Shown here: positions 33,821 through 43,306 of the stretch, piece after piece
How positions within the stretch are numbered: position 1 is the first letter of the stretch
How the letters are laid out: every line of letters starts with the position of its first letter
DNA from: Hyphomicrobium methylovorum
GTDB taxonomy: Bacteria; Pseudomonadota; Alphaproteobacteria; Rhizobiales; Hyphomicrobiaceae
DNA length: 64,000 nucleotides
Reading direction: 5' to 3'
NCBI RefSeq assembly: GCF_013626205.1
Contig: NZ_QHJE01000001.1
Location: forward strand, 62,001-126,000
The notes under the pieces: generated by a model
Database searches by the model: none
Seen by the model: only the letters and a program-made list of their open reading frames with translations
Told to the model about the DNA's origin: nothing
Program-made: the position numbers and the translations under genes

Positions 33821-34396
33821 TCAGGCTGGCCACTCTGTGACGAGCTTGTCCATATCCGGCCGCTCGCGATCGTCGGGCTTGTCCATTGGCTGGCCCATAT
33901 AGATGAAGCCCGCGATGCGTTCCTTTTCGCTCAGGCCAAGCGCGGCGCGGACGCTCGGGCTATAGGCGATCCATTCGCTGATCCACGAGGTTCCAAAGCC
34001 CAGCGCATTTGCAGCCAGACAGGTATTGAAGCACACCGCGCCCGCCGAGAGGATCTGCTCCCATTCCGGCACTCCCGGACGGTTGCGAATCGAAGACACC
34101 ACGGCAACGACGACCGGAGCACGCATGAAGCGCGCGCGCTCCATATCAAGCCGCACCGGCGATGGCGGCTCGCGCTCTTCGGTCTCGCAGGCTTTGGCGA
34201 AAACCTCGCCCATCGTCCGCCGCGCCTCGTCCCGAAAGACGATAAAACGCCATGGCGCCAGCTTCTTATGATCGGGGACACGCGCGCCCGTTTTCAGGAT
34301 CTGGCGCAATTCGTCCGGCGTCGGTCCGGGTTCAGCCAGCCTGTCGGGCTTTGCGGATCGTCTTTGGCCAAGGAAATCAAATATTGGAGTGCTCAT
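33821..34396 (-). CDS. Nitroreductase family protein (YdjA-like)
   Basis: 191 aa from ATG 34396; the open frame runs further upstream but the family start is MSTPIFDFLGQRRS. FMN-binding-type features: RRSAKPDRLAEPGPTPDEL at the N-terminus, ARVPDHKKLAPWRFIVFRDE, and LAANALGFGTSWISEWIAYS near the C-terminal third. It matches YdjA-type single-domain nitroreductases, which reduce nitro compounds or quinones with NAD(P)H. It is divergent from the von Willebrand factor A gene, with 90 bases between starts. Confidence 0.88.
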   Translation of the reverse strand: MSTPIFDFLGQRRSAKPDRLAEPGPTPDELRQILKTGARVPDHKKLAPWRFIVFRDEARRTMGEVFAKACETEEREPPSPVRLDMERARFMRAPVVVAVVSSIRNRPGVPEWEQILSAGAVCFNTCLAANALGFGTSWISEWIAYSPSVRAALGLSEKERIAGFIYMGQPMDKPDDRERPDMDKLVTEWPA

Positions 34397-34486
34397 AACC
34401 GTTCCGTTTGCTGGGGGCACCGTCTCGCTATCCCAGGCCTTCGCCTGATACAATTGGAATCGAGCCGGGGTGAAACGAGGGAAGCC

Positions 34487-36409
34487 ATGCGTCTGGACGT
34501 TTTGCATTTTGCCGCAGGTCTGACCGCCCTCCTGTTTGCGGGAATCGCACCGGCAGCGCACGCCAACGACACGACGACCATGCTCATCGTCGATGGATCG
34601 GGATCGATGTGGGCGCGGCTTCCTCCCGACAATCGAGCCAAGATCGACATTGTGCGTGAGACGCTGGGCAAGACTCTCATGGAGCCCTCCTCGACACGCG
34701 TCGGCCTGATTTCCTTCGGACACCGCCGCCGGGGCGATTGCAACGACGTTGAGCTGATCGCAGCTCCCGACTCTGCTCGCGAAGCCGTGGCTGCTCCTCT
34801 GGCGAAACTCAATCCGCGCGGTCCAGGTCCCGTCACCTCCGCGCTCAAGCTTGCAGCCGAGGCGATCGGCACATCGCGTCCGGCGCAGATTGTGATTGTC
34901 GGTGACAACGCCGATAACTGCCATCAGGACACGTGCGCGCTGGCGCGCGATTTCGCCAGGTCGACGCCGGGCGTCGCGGTTCATGTCGTCGGTATCGGAA
35001 TTCCGGCGAGCGAGCGGCCGCGCATATCGTGCGTTTCAGACGCGACGGGCGGCCACTACTACGACATTACGAATTCCACCGGCCTGAGCGCGGCGCTTGA
35101 AGAGGTGGCGAAGATCGCAATCCTGGCGCCGAGCGGCACGAATGTCAGCGCGCCCTCGGCGGAAGCCGCTCCGCCGCCTCCGCCCAAAGGGGCGTCGCTT
35201 CGCGTTTCGGCAGCACTCATCAAGGGCGGCGCTCTCATCGATCAGCAGATCCGGTGGCGCATCCGGCAGGCGGGCGGCTCAGATGTTCTTGGCGAAACAA
35301 CGGGGCGCGATATCAGCGCGAAACTTTCCGCCGGAAGCTATGACATCGAAGCGCAGCTCGGTTCGATCATCGCCAAAGGCACGATCACCGTTGCGGACGG
35401 CGGAACAGAAAGCATTGTTCTTCCACTCGATGCAGCACATCTTTCGGTTCGCGCGGTCGCGTCGAAGGGATCAACGTCTCCATCGCCGAGCGCGATCATG
35501 ACCGTATCGTCCGATGGCAAACCGGTTGCGATCGAAAAGGGCGGTCGTGTCGATCTGTTTCTGCGGCCCGGCACCTACGCGCTTGATGTTGCAGACGGCA
35601 TCGCGCGTGATCGCCGCGCACTGAAACTCGCTGCGGGCGACGATGCTCCAATCGAGATCGCACTTGAAACCGGCGTCGTCGAACTGACGGCCAATACGGC
35701 GGATGGAAAGGTGCCCGCCGACGTTCTCTACTCGATCTATGAAGACGACCCGGAAAGCCCGAACGGCCGCAGAGAGGTTGCCCGTTCGCGGGCCGATGCG
35801 CCGACGTTCACGGTTCCAGCCGGAACTTATTATGTGAGCGCACGCTCCGGCGCGGCCGATGTTCGTGAACGACTTGCCGTCAGCGTCGGCGAGACGGTTC
35901 GGAAGACGCTGAAATTCGATCTCGTGCCGCTCAAGCTAGCAACGTCTGTCGCAGGAGCGGCTGCCACTGACGCTCACGGCGTCGTCTACCGTATCGACCG
36001 GCTCGACGGCGACCGGACGCGGATCGCGCGCGCAAGCGGGTCGCAGCTTGCAATCGATCTTCCCGCCGGGCGCTACCGGGTCAGTTCGTCGCTCGCCGCG
36101 TTCAATCTTTCCACCTCACGGGATGTCACACTGGCCGCCGGAAAACCGATGGAAGCGACGCTCACCATCGACGGCGGACAGGTGAATTTCAAGCCACCGT
36201 CCGGTACTTACACTGGTGCGCGGGACGTCTTCTGGGAGGTCATCGGGGCGGATGGCGCGCGTGTCTGGCACGCCACAGATGCGGAATCGCGTGCGCTGCT
36301 CGCGCCTGGTCACTACAAAGTCCGGTTCGAAGCTCAGAATGTCCGACTCGAAGCGGCGTTTGAAGTCCGTTCAGGCGAAACGACAGAGGTGAAGGTCGGT
36401 CAAGGGTAA
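34487..36409 (+). CDS. Secreted von Willebrand factor A domain protein with repeated beta modules
   Basis: 640 aa from ATG 34487, with GAGGGA upstream; 225 upstream codons of the same frame are antisense to the nitroreductase. A signal peptide (about 1-26) is followed by a VWA domain with the MIDAS motif DGSGSM (36-41) and VIVGDNADNCHQDTC. From about residue 230 come several beta-sandwich modules of 80-100 residues, each with a 'SAGSYDIEA / PAGTYYVSARSG / PAGRYRVSS'-type strand. The VWA domain suggests metal-dependent protein binding in the periplasm. The stop overlaps the next start (TAATG), so the two are coupled. Confidence 0.85.
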   Translation: MRLDVLHFAAGLTALLFAGIAPAAHANDTTTMLIVDGSGSMWARLPPDNRAKIDIVRETLGKTLMEPSSTRVGLISFGHRRRGDCNDVELIAAPDSAREAVAAPLAKLNPRGPGPVTSALKLAAEAIGTSRPAQIVIVGDNADNCHQDTCALARDFARSTPGVAVHVVGIGIPASERPRISCVSDATGGHYYDITNSTGLSAALEEVAKIAILAPSGTNVSAPSAEAAPPPPPKGASLRVSAALIKGGALIDQQIRWRIRQAGGSDVLGETTGRDISAKLSAGSYDIEAQLGSIIAKGTITVADGGTESIVLPLDAAHLSVRAVASKGSTSPSPSAIMTVSSDGKPVAIEKGGRVDLFLRPGTYALDVADGIARDRRALKLAAGDDAPIEIALETGVVELTANTADGKVPADVLYSIYEDDPESPNGRREVARSRADAPTFTVPAGTYYVSARSGAADVRERLAVSVGETVRKTLKFDLVPLKLATSVAGAAATDAHGVVYRIDRLDGDRTRIARASGSQLAIDLPAGRYRVSSSLAAFNLSTSRDVTLAAGKPMEATLTIDGGQVNFKPPSGTYTGARDVFWEVIGADGARVWHATDAESRALLAPGHYKVRFEAQNVRLEAAFEVRSGETTEVKVGQG

Positions 36410-37482
36410 TGCTCTCCGTTCCAAGATTTCGATTTAGGCTCTTGCATGCAAGTCCGGTTTCGCTCGCGCTCTCATTGGCGCTTGCGCTCGTCGTTGTGCC
36501 GGTTGCAACGCCCGCGATGGCCGAGCAGCCCATTCTCGACGGTCCGCCTGCGCCGAACGTGGACATCCCGGCGCGGCAGGCGCCCAAGGGCGCAAACACG
36601 ACGGTTATCGAGCGTGCTGGAAAAACCGGAACGCCCGCAGTGCGGCTCGTTGCGCTGCTGACGGGCGACGGTCAGCAGATCGATCGCGGACTCGTATGGC
36701 GCGTGTTCCAAACGTCGGGTCCGAACGGCAAAGCCAAGCTCGTTGCGGAATCGCACGACGCCAGCCCGTCGATGAAACTTCATCCTGGCGACTACACCGT
36801 CAACGCCGCGTTCGGGCGAGCGAACCTGACGCGCAAGATTACGGTTCGTGCCGACGGGCCGCCGTATGAAGCTTTTATTCTGAACGCCGGGGGCCTGCGT
36901 CTGGCCGCGCTGGTTGGGGGGAAGCCCGCGCCGCCGAATTCAATTTCCTATTCCATATTCACCGATGACCGCGATCAGTTCGACAACCGTGCCGCCGTTC
37001 TGAACGGCGCGAAGCCGAACCTCATCATTCGCCTCAACTCGGGTATCTATCGCATCGTTTCGCAGTACGGCGACGCGAACGCCCGGATCGAGGCCGACGT
37101 TACGGTCGAAGCCGGAAAGCTTACCGAAACAACGATCTCGCACACGGGCGGCAAGGCGACGTTCAAGCTGGTCGCGCGCTCCGGCGGTGAAGCGATGCCC
37201 GATACGCGCTGGTCTGTGCAGACGGCGGACGGCGACATCGTGAAGGAGAGCGTTGGCGCGTTGCCGACGCACGTACTTGCGCCTGGAAAATATGTCGTGG
37301 TTGCATCGTCCGGCGGCCATCTTTACCGCAACACGTTCGAAATTCATGACGGCGACGTGAAGGATGTCGAAGTGATCAGGACAGCGGGCGCTTATGAGCC
37401 GGAGAGTGTCGGCGCAAGCGATATCGCACCGACCACGCCGTCAGACTTTCCCGAGCCGACGCTGGATTTCAAAAGTCGTTGA
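36409..37482 (+). CDS. Secreted beta-module protein related to the upstream VWA protein
   Basis: 357 aa. A signal peptide (about 1-38, ending TPAMAE) is followed by about three beta modules with the same pattern as in the upstream gene: LVWRVFQTSGPNGKAKLV, HPGDYTVNAAFG, LNSGIYRIVSQYGDANA, APGKYVVVASSGGHLYR. It lacks the VWA domain. The 1-base start/stop overlap implies co-translation; the two proteins may work together at the cell surface. Its 3' end overlaps the convergent gene by 14 bases. Function unknown. Confidence 0.82.
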   Translation: MLSVPRFRFRLLHASPVSLALSLALALVVVPVATPAMAEQPILDGPPAPNVDIPARQAPKGANTTVIERAGKTGTPAVRLVALLTGDGQQIDRGLVWRVFQTSGPNGKAKLVAESHDASPSMKLHPGDYTVNAAFGRANLTRKITVRADGPPYEAFILNAGGLRLAALVGGKPAPPNSISYSIFTDDRDQFDNRAAVLNGAKPNLIIRLNSGIYRIVSQYGDANARIEADVTVEAGKLTETTISHTGGKATFKLVARSGGEAMPDTRWSVQTADGDIVKESVGALPTHVLAPGKYVVVASSGGHLYRNTFEIHDGDVKDVEVIRTAGAYEPESVGASDIAPTTPSDFPEPTLDFKSR

Positions 37483-38005
37483 GAACCCAATCGGTCGGAC
37501 AGCCGTTCTCTCGCATGCGCTTGTCGATATGCGCGTGCTCCTGCATCTGACCATCGGCCAGAAACACGGCGCGCGCAATCTGCCACTGCTCGCAAGCACC
37601 GGTCAGGTCGCCTGACGCTTTAGCGGCGTCACCGAGCTCGACACGCGCAATGGCGTGTGCCGCCAGCGGCCCATGCAGGGCCGCGCAACCTGCGGCCGAA
37701 CGCAACGCCGCGAGGCGGGCAACCTCGTCGCCTTTTGATTTCAGACCTTCGGCGAGCTCAAGATACAGCGGCCCGAGAGATGCGTGATCGTCGTTCCTTA
37801 GCGCATCTTCGATTTTGCGTTCGACGATAACCGGATCGACGACCTCTGCGACTGCCAGTGCGCGAGCCACTGTCGTCTCGCTACGGCTCATGCGGTCGCG
37901 CGCTCGCCGGCGCAAAAGCAGAACGGCCAACGTCAGAAACACGGTGACAGGTACGGCAATGATGGCTCCGCGCAAAATCTGCTCGGTGTCCACCATTTCG
38001 TGCAT
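37469..38005 (-). CDS. Membrane-anchored helical (TPR-like) hypothetical protein
   Basis: 178 aa. One N-terminal membrane segment (about 12-31) is followed by an Arg-rich stretch and a helical domain with TPR-like pairs (LGPLYLELAEGLKSKGDEVA, HAIARVELGDAAKASGDLTG). Two cysteines lie in the helical part and one near the C-terminus (ENGCPTDWVLNDF). The start could be ATG 38005 or the Met three codons later. It lies 27 bases downstream of the binding-protein gene on the same strand. Function unknown. Confidence 0.7.
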   Translation of the reverse strand: MHEMVDTEQILRGAIIAVPVTVFLTLAVLLLRRRARDRMSRSETTVARALAVAEVVDPVIVERKIEDALRNDDHASLGPLYLELAEGLKSKGDEVARLAALRSAAGCAALHGPLAAHAIARVELGDAAKASGDLTGACEQWQIARAVFLADGQMQEHAHIDKRMRENGCPTDWVLNDF

Positions 38006-38032
38006 CTGCTGTCCCCCGCCCCGTCATTTCAC

Positions 38033-39070
38033 TTAACGCATCGGCGCCGCGTACATGAGGCCGCCCTTGGTCCAGAGATTGTTCAAGCCCCGGTCAAGTT
38101 TCAATGGAGAGCCAAGCCCCACCGTGCGTTCGAAGATCTCACCATAGTTACCAACCTGGCGGATGACTTGATAGGTCCAATCGCGCGGTAATCCCAGCGG
38201 CGCGCCGAGGTCCGCTTCAAGGCTGAGAAAGCGGCGCACTTCGTGAACCGGTGATGCCTTCATCATATCGACGTTGTTGCTGTTGATGCCGAGCTCTTCG
38301 GCCGCGATGAGCGCTATCATCGTCCAGCGCACAACTGCGAACCACGCATCATGACCGATCTTGACCGCAGGACCGAGCGGCTCCTTGCTGATATATTCGG
38401 GTAGCAGCATCTGATCGCTGCCGTTCGGCAGACGGCTGCGTTCGAACGCCAGCAGCGACACATCTCCCGTCAGCACCGTGCAGCCGCCTTTGGTGTAGGT
38501 TTGAAGGAGATCTTCCCAGCGCTCGGATGTCACCAACTGATAGCGCATCTTTCGCGAACCGAAATAATCGGCGATCGCGGCGGCGTCGCTCGATCCGGAC
38601 AAGACGCAGATGGATGCGCCCGATAGCTCGAGCACGCTTGAAATCGAGTGATTGCGAGGGACGATAAAACCTTGTCCGTCATAATAGAGGACGGCCGGAA
38701 AGCGTGCGCCAAGCTCAGTATCGCGCGTTAAAGTCCAGGGCGCCGCACCCAACAGAACGTCGACTTCCTCTTTCTGCAACGCCTTGAATTTATCGCTCTG
38801 GGCGAGGCTCAGAAATTTCACCGCATCTTTGTTACCGAAAACAGCGGCAGCAAGCGCGCCACAAAACTCTACGTCGAGCCCGCTCCACGTTCCCTTGCTA
38901 CTGACTTCGCTGAAACCTGGCGCGTGTTCATTGACGCCGCAGACAACGTGTCCCCGCGCGCGAATGGCGTCGAGCGTGCCATTCGAACTCGTCTGGGCTG
39001 CCGCACCGATACTCACGAGCGACGCAGCCACAGCAATCGCAACGCTCAGACACCGTCCTTTAAGTCCCAT
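38033..39070 (-). CDS. Amino-acid ABC transporter substrate-binding protein (AapJ type), orphan
   Basis: 345 aa from ATG 39070; the frame further upstream has no family character. A signal peptide (about 1-25, SIGAAAQ) is followed by a type-3 solute-binding fold: GTLDAIRARGHVVCGVNEHA, GFSEVSSKGTWSGLDVEFCG, VDVLLGAAPWTLTRDTELGA and the C-terminal RQVGNYGEIFERTVG, all matching general L-amino-acid binding protein AapJ. No permease or ATPase gene is nearby, so it may serve a transporter encoded elsewhere or have a sensing role. Confidence 0.88.
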   Translation of the reverse strand: MGLKGRCLSVAIAVAASLVSIGAAAQTSSNGTLDAIRARGHVVCGVNEHAPGFSEVSSKGTWSGLDVEFCGALAAAVFGNKDAVKFLSLAQSDKFKALQKEEVDVLLGAAPWTLTRDTELGARFPAVLYYDGQGFIVPRNHSISSVLELSGASICVLSGSSDAAAIADYFGSRKMRYQLVTSERWEDLLQTYTKGGCTVLTGDVSLLAFERSRLPNGSDQMLLPEYISKEPLGPAVKIGHDAWFAVVRWTMIALIAAEELGINSNNVDMMKASPVHEVRRFLSLEADLGAPLGLPRDWTYQVIRQVGNYGEIFERTVGLGSPLKLDRGLNNLWTKGGLMYAAPMR

Positions 39071-39267
39071 CAGCTCTCTTCCGGCGGCTGTTTTCTCAAT
39101 CTTTGTTTCTTGGGATTGTCGCGAACAGACCAAGGCAGTGCCGCCATGGTCGTGAACGATCCGGCGCCGCGATAACCACACATCCCGCGCCAAGGCCCGA
39201 TGGTCAAGGCCTTGACCGCACTCTAAACTTGCGCCACGTGGTCTACTTACCTCCAGAGAGTTGAATT

Positions 39268-40458
39268 ATGGCCGATAAAGATAAGACGTCGAAGGGTTCC
39301 GTTCGTCCTGAAACGACTGTCGTGCACCACGGCCGCGATCCGTTTCAATTTCATGGCTTCGTCAATCCGCCGGTCTATCGCGGCTCTACCGTGCTCTATA
39401 AGACGTTTGCATCGCTGCAATCGCGGGAGCAGCCCTACACATACGGACGGCGCGCTACGCCGACGACGCATGCCCTCGAAGAGGCAATCGTTGAACTCGA
39501 AGGCGGCGCGGCGACTATTCTTACGTCGTCGGGTCTCGGTGCGGTATCGACCGCCCTGCTCGCGTTCGTTTCAGCGGGCGATCATATCCTCATCACCGAT
39601 AGCGTCTATCAGCCTGCGCGCGCTTTCGCCGACAAAATGCTGAAGCGGCTCGGGGTCGAGACGACGTATTACGATCCGCACATCGGCGCGGACATTACCA
39701 GTCTCTTCCGGGAGAACACGCGCCTCGTGCTGGTCGAAAGCCCTGGCTCGCAGACGTTCGAGATGCAGGATATTCCGGCAATTGCGAACGCGGCGCACGC
39801 TCGCGATCTGTGGGTGGTGGCGGACAACACGTGGGCAACGCCGCTCTACTGCAAGCCGTTGGCGCTTGGTGCTGACGTTTCTATCGAGGCGGGCACGAAG
39901 TACATCGTTGGTCATGCCGATGCGATGCTCGGCGCGGTAACAGGCAACGATCGCGCCGCGCGATTTCTTGATCGGGTGAAGGAAGCGCTCGGCACGTGCC
40001 CGGGGTCAGAGGAAACTTATCTCGGATTGCGCGGCCTGCGAACGCTCGACGTTCGCCTCGAACGGCATCAGCGTTCGGCCCTCACGATCGCGAAATGGCT
40101 CGAAGCGCGACCCGAGGTGGCGAAGGTGCTTTATCCTGCACTCGAGAGCCATCCCGGACATGCACTCTGGAAGCGCGACTTCACCGGCGCGACGGGGTTG
40201 TTTACCGTCATCCTGAACCCGGTCGACGATATCGCGCTCGCCGCGTTCCTCGACGGTTTGCACTTCTTCGGGATGGGCTATTCCTGGGGCGGCTACGAGA
40301 GTCTCGTGATCCCGTTCGATCCGACGAGCTATCGCACCGCGACACGCTGGACGGAAAGCGGACCGGCGCTGCGGTTCCATATCGGTCTCGAAGCGGTCGA
40401 AGATCTCGTCAGCGATCTCGAAGACGGATTTGCACGCCTCAACGCGGGCGTTGCGTAA
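39268..40458 (+). CDS. metC: Cystathionine beta-lyase
   Basis: 396 aa. A Cys/Met metabolism PLP enzyme: VVHHGRDPFQFHGFVNPPVY at the N-terminus, SSGLGAVSTALLAF, and VVADNTWATPLYCKPLALGA, with the PLP lysine Lys211 in IEAGTKYIVGHADAMLG. It cleaves cystathionine to homocysteine, pyruvate and ammonia in methionine synthesis. The sequence is typical of the MetC rather than the MetB group in alphaproteobacteria. Ribosome site GAGAG seven bases before ATG. Monocistronic. Confidence 0.93.
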   Translation: MADKDKTSKGSVRPETTVVHHGRDPFQFHGFVNPPVYRGSTVLYKTFASLQSREQPYTYGRRATPTTHALEEAIVELEGGAATILTSSGLGAVSTALLAFVSAGDHILITDSVYQPARAFADKMLKRLGVETTYYDPHIGADITSLFRENTRLVLVESPGSQTFEMQDIPAIANAAHARDLWVVADNTWATPLYCKPLALGADVSIEAGTKYIVGHADAMLGAVTGNDRAARFLDRVKEALGTCPGSEETYLGLRGLRTLDVRLERHQRSALTIAKWLEARPEVAKVLYPALESHPGHALWKRDFTGATGLFTVILNPVDDIALAAFLDGLHFFGMGYSWGGYESLVIPFDPTSYRTATRWTESGPALRFHIGLEAVEDLVSDLEDGFARLNAGVA

Positions 40459-40505
40459 CGCCACGCTTCGCTCCTGATTCAATGCGATTTGACAGCCGCG
40501 GCGCG

Positions 40506-42359
40506 TCAGAACCCGAGCGCGCGCTGTATCATATCTCCGACCGTGTCTTTTCTCGGCCGATATTGAACGTTGCTCTTCGTCAGGCCCATGGGAGCGCCAA
40601 GGCTGCTGTCACGCGAGTCAGAGCTGCCGCGCGAACCGAGCCGTACTTCTTTCAGACGTGAGGTATCGACGGCGGCGAGATGATCTTTGCCGACATCGAT
40701 CTTCTGCCACTTGCCTGCAAGGGCCAGTTCGATGCGGCGCTGATGGCCGTAGACGTCCTTGAAGTACTGAGCCTCGCCGTCCTTGCCGACCCAAACCGTG
40801 AAGTAGCCAACGTGAACCGGGAACGGCTTCACGAGTGTCTCTTCGTCGTTCATCGGCCCCTTGCGAACGAGATGCGCAACGTTCAGTGCGCCTTCGCTGC
40901 GATCGATATCGAAGATGCGCTGCGCGAGCTTTTGCGGGTTTCTGACGCGAACGCAGCCGTGACTGTACAGACGCTCCGAGCTGTTGAAGAGCGATCTCGA
41001 CGGCGTGTCGTGCAGATAGACGGCATGCTTATTCGGGAACAGAAACTTGACGAGACCGAGCGCGTTGTCGTCGCCCGACGGCTGATAGAAGGTATAGGCA
41101 CTCAAGTTGGCTTTCGCCCAGTTTACGCGCGAACTATCGATTTTTCGGCCGTTGCGCATAACCGTATAACCCTGCGATTCGATCGAGCGGCCGGAGAGCA
41201 GCTTTGCGACCTTGATCGAGTCCGGGATGTTCCACACTGGCCTGAGAACGATCGTTTTCATGTCTTTGGAAAAGAGCGGCGTTTGTGTTGAGTTCGTCCC
41301 GACAATGACGCGATCTTCAAACAGGGTTTCGTTCTTGCTGGTCAGCCGGATCGAAAACGCGGGGATGTTGACGAGAATATTCGTTTCGCCCATGTCGCGC
41401 GGCATCCAGCGCCACGCTTCCATGTTTGCGATCACTGCAGCAACGCGGTCAGCAGTCTTGCGACCGTCCGGGCGATCACCCGCCAAAATGGCGCGGGTTT
41501 TCGGGCCCACGATGCCGTCTCCGCGAAGTGACGCCTTGCGCTGAAACGCCTTCACGGCCTTGGCGACGTCACTGTCGAAAAGCTGCTCCGTCTCAGGTGT
41601 CGCTGAAAGCGAAAGCTGCTTACGCAGAAGCGCGACTTCCGCACTCCGGTCGCCGACATTCAAGGTCGGCCCGCGCCGCGCTATGCGCGTGATGTCCGGC
41701 GTCGAGCGTTCGGAGCCACGCAGTTCCGCCAGCAATGCCTTTAGTTTCAGGAATTGACTTTGCTGGGGCTGATACGCGCGCAACAGGGCGTCTGGCGTTG
41801 TGGATGACGAGACGGCGGCGAGGATGTCTGCGGCGTTCGTCACAACCGGAGCGCGGTCGATGTATGAAGAGAGCGTCGTCGTCGGATCGGCGATGCGGCT
41901 GCCTTGCGCCTGATGCGCATAGCGCAAGATGGCTGCCGTCAGTTCCAGTTCAGCGTCCGCTGTTTCAACGTCGGTCCAGCGGCCTTGCGACATCGGCGTC
42001 GATAGCGACGGCAATGCGAAAGCTGCTGGGTCAAGTCCCCATTCGCCAGCATGTCCAAGTTCGGTCGCGGCCAAGCGGGCGGCGTGTGTCGGTCCACGTT
42101 CGTCTACCCAGACGGGGCGAAATTCGCGTTTGGAATAAAAGGCCGCGACCGCGTCGCGGTCCGCCTCGTCGAAGGGCGTCACGACGGTCGGTGCGAGCCT
42201 TGCGCTGATGATTGCCGCCGGTCCGGTCAACGCGGGTGCGGATGTCTCCGAGGGGGCTGCGTCTTGCGAGACCGCCGGGTGCGCCACCAGCATCAATGCC
42301 GCGATTGCCATAACCGCACGCTGGCCATTGAGGGGGATCCATCGCGGTAGGGTTTTCAT
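40506..42359 (-). CDS. L,D-transpeptidase, YcbB/LdtD type
   Basis: 617 aa from ATG 42359 (eight codons earlier, 42383, is possible). After a signal peptide (about 14-32) come an N-terminal scaffold domain, a peptidoglycan-binding module (VGDRSAEVALLRKQLSL ... GDGIVGPKTRAILAG), and the YkuD catalytic domain with His450 (AVYLHDTPS) and the motif YSHGCVRVRN with nucleophile Cys469. These enzymes make 3-3 cross-links in peptidoglycan, common in Rhizobiales walls. The tail is Ser/Arg-rich. The nearest neighbour upstream is tRNA-Arg. Confidence 0.93.
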   Translation of the reverse strand: MKTLPRWIPLNGQRAVMAIAALMLVAHPAVSQDAAPSETSAPALTGPAAIISARLAPTVVTPFDEADRDAVAAFYSKREFRPVWVDERGPTHAARLAATELGHAGEWGLDPAAFALPSLSTPMSQGRWTDVETADAELELTAAILRYAHQAQGSRIADPTTTLSSYIDRAPVVTNAADILAAVSSSTTPDALLRAYQPQQSQFLKLKALLAELRGSERSTPDITRIARRGPTLNVGDRSAEVALLRKQLSLSATPETEQLFDSDVAKAVKAFQRKASLRGDGIVGPKTRAILAGDRPDGRKTADRVAAVIANMEAWRWMPRDMGETNILVNIPAFSIRLTSKNETLFEDRVIVGTNSTQTPLFSKDMKTIVLRPVWNIPDSIKVAKLLSGRSIESQGYTVMRNGRKIDSSRVNWAKANLSAYTFYQPSGDDNALGLVKFLFPNKHAVYLHDTPSRSLFNSSERLYSHGCVRVRNPQKLAQRIFDIDRSEGALNVAHLVRKGPMNDEETLVKPFPVHVGYFTVWVGKDGEAQYFKDVYGHQRRIELALAGKWQKIDVGKDHLAAVDTSRLKEVRLGSRGSSDSRDSSLGAPMGLTKSNVQYRPRKDTVGDMIQRALGF

Positions 42360-42557
42360 GACTCGGAACTCACTTGCATGCATTTCGGAATGGCGTCACG
42401 GGCGACCATAGCCGCTTAGCGGCGGCCAGCGACAGGCTTCGATCCAGAAGCGTAGATGCTGGTTAAGCGTTTGTAACGTGCGTCCTGAGCATTGTGATGA
42501 ATGCTCGCCACGAGACCGCTCGTCATTATCGCGTCATGCGTTTGCCATACGAACGAC

Positions 42558-42633
42558 TGGCGATCCCGGCAGGACTCGAACCTGCAACCTTCGGAGTCGA
42601 ATTCCGACGCTCTATCCATTGAACTACGGGACC
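42558..42633 (-). tRNA. tRNA-Arg (anticodon TCG)
   Basis: 76 bases including an encoded CCA end. The acceptor stem GGTCCCG/CGGGATC pairs with one G-T; the anticodon stem TCGGA/TCCGA encloses ATTCGAC, giving anticodon TCG; the T arm is GCAGG-TTCGAGT-CCTGC. It reads CGA and related Arg codons. There is no integrase or duplicated 3' end nearby, so no sign of an integrated element. Confidence 0.95.
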
Positions 42634-42761
42634 GATGGGCACTGACTTAACGATACGCCGGCGCATTGTTGCCGGAAGCCTGGGTGTTGTCGACAGATTT
42701 CGCGCTCACGCAAGTCCACCGAGTAAACGGAACAATATTTTAGTCTTCGAAGCGTATTGCG

Positions 42762-42786
42762 GGAACCGGACCGCGAAACTCACGTT
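42762..42786 (+). promoter_or_regulatory. EcfG-type promoter upstream of the 42832 gene
   Basis: GGAAC 42762-42766, 16-base spacer, CGTT 42783-42786. Its -10 lies 46 bases before ATG 42832 and downstream of the earlier in-frame ATG at 42757, which supports 42832 as the start. Confidence 0.72.
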
Positions 42787-42831
42787 GTCCGGCTGGGAGG
42801 GATTTCATGCGAGGGGGAGAATGCAAAGGCC

Positions 42832-43194
42832 ATGACATTTATTGACCAAAGCGTAGGAACCAACGCCATCGTCCGTTATGCGCTCCGCTCTCCGCGGTCG
42901 CTTCCGCGCGATATTATGCTCTTTCCCGTAACCTCGTTCCTGACGTCGGTGGCGGAGCGCAAAGGTCCGACCTCGTCCGGTCTGGTGATCGCTTTTAGTG
43001 CACTCGCCACTGCGGGCGCCGCGATCTATCGGGCGTGGAGCGAAGAGTACCAGAGCCCTGACGACATCTCGCGGCAGATTGGCACGGGTGCTCGTCGCCT
43101 TGGCACCAAGGTGCGCACCAAGGTCGATGAGGAAGTGCGGATGCACCAGGATCTGTTTGCGAAGCGTCCGCCCCGGCCAGCTAAGCTTTACTAA
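42832..43194 (+). CDS. Small membrane protein of unknown function
   Basis: 120 aa from ATG 42832. One membrane segment (about 50-67, GLVIAFSALATAGAAIYRAW) is flanked by a basic N-terminal part (YALRSPRSLPRDIM) and a charged C-terminal part (IGTGARRLGTKVRTKVDEEV) that may be amphipathic. I recognise no family. The gene has its own EcfG-type promoter and ends at a bidirectional hairpin, so it looks like a monocistronic stress gene. Confidence 0.65.
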   Translation: MTFIDQSVGTNAIVRYALRSPRSLPRDIMLFPVTSFLTSVAERKGPTSSGLVIAFSALATAGAAIYRAWSEEYQSPDDISRQIGTGARRLGTKVRTKVDEEVRMHQDLFAKRPPRPAKLY

Positions 43195-43237
43195 AATCCG
43201 CGCAAAACATTCGATTAAAGTTGCATTTGCATGCATA

Positions 43238-43264
43238 GGTGCGCCCACCGAAGGTGAGCGCACC
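43238..43264. terminator. Hairpin between convergent genes
   Basis: GGTGCGC-C-CACC pairs with GGTG-A-GCGCACC around a GAA loop (11 pairs, one internal mismatch), followed on the plus strand by TTATTAGTT. It serves the 42832 gene and possibly the convergent dehydrogenase. Confidence 0.6.
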
Positions 43265-43306
43265 TTATTAGTTGGTCAGTCCCGTTCCCACGACGCCCCG
43301 CCTCCT

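Noticed and set aside
33812-34486. 225-codon N-terminal extension of the VWA protein
   Set aside because: It is antisense to the nitroreductase; the true start at 34487 has a ribosome site and a signal peptide.
42558-42633. tRNA-Arg as an integration site
   Set aside because: No integrase, no repeated tRNA 3' end and no phage genes were found on either side.
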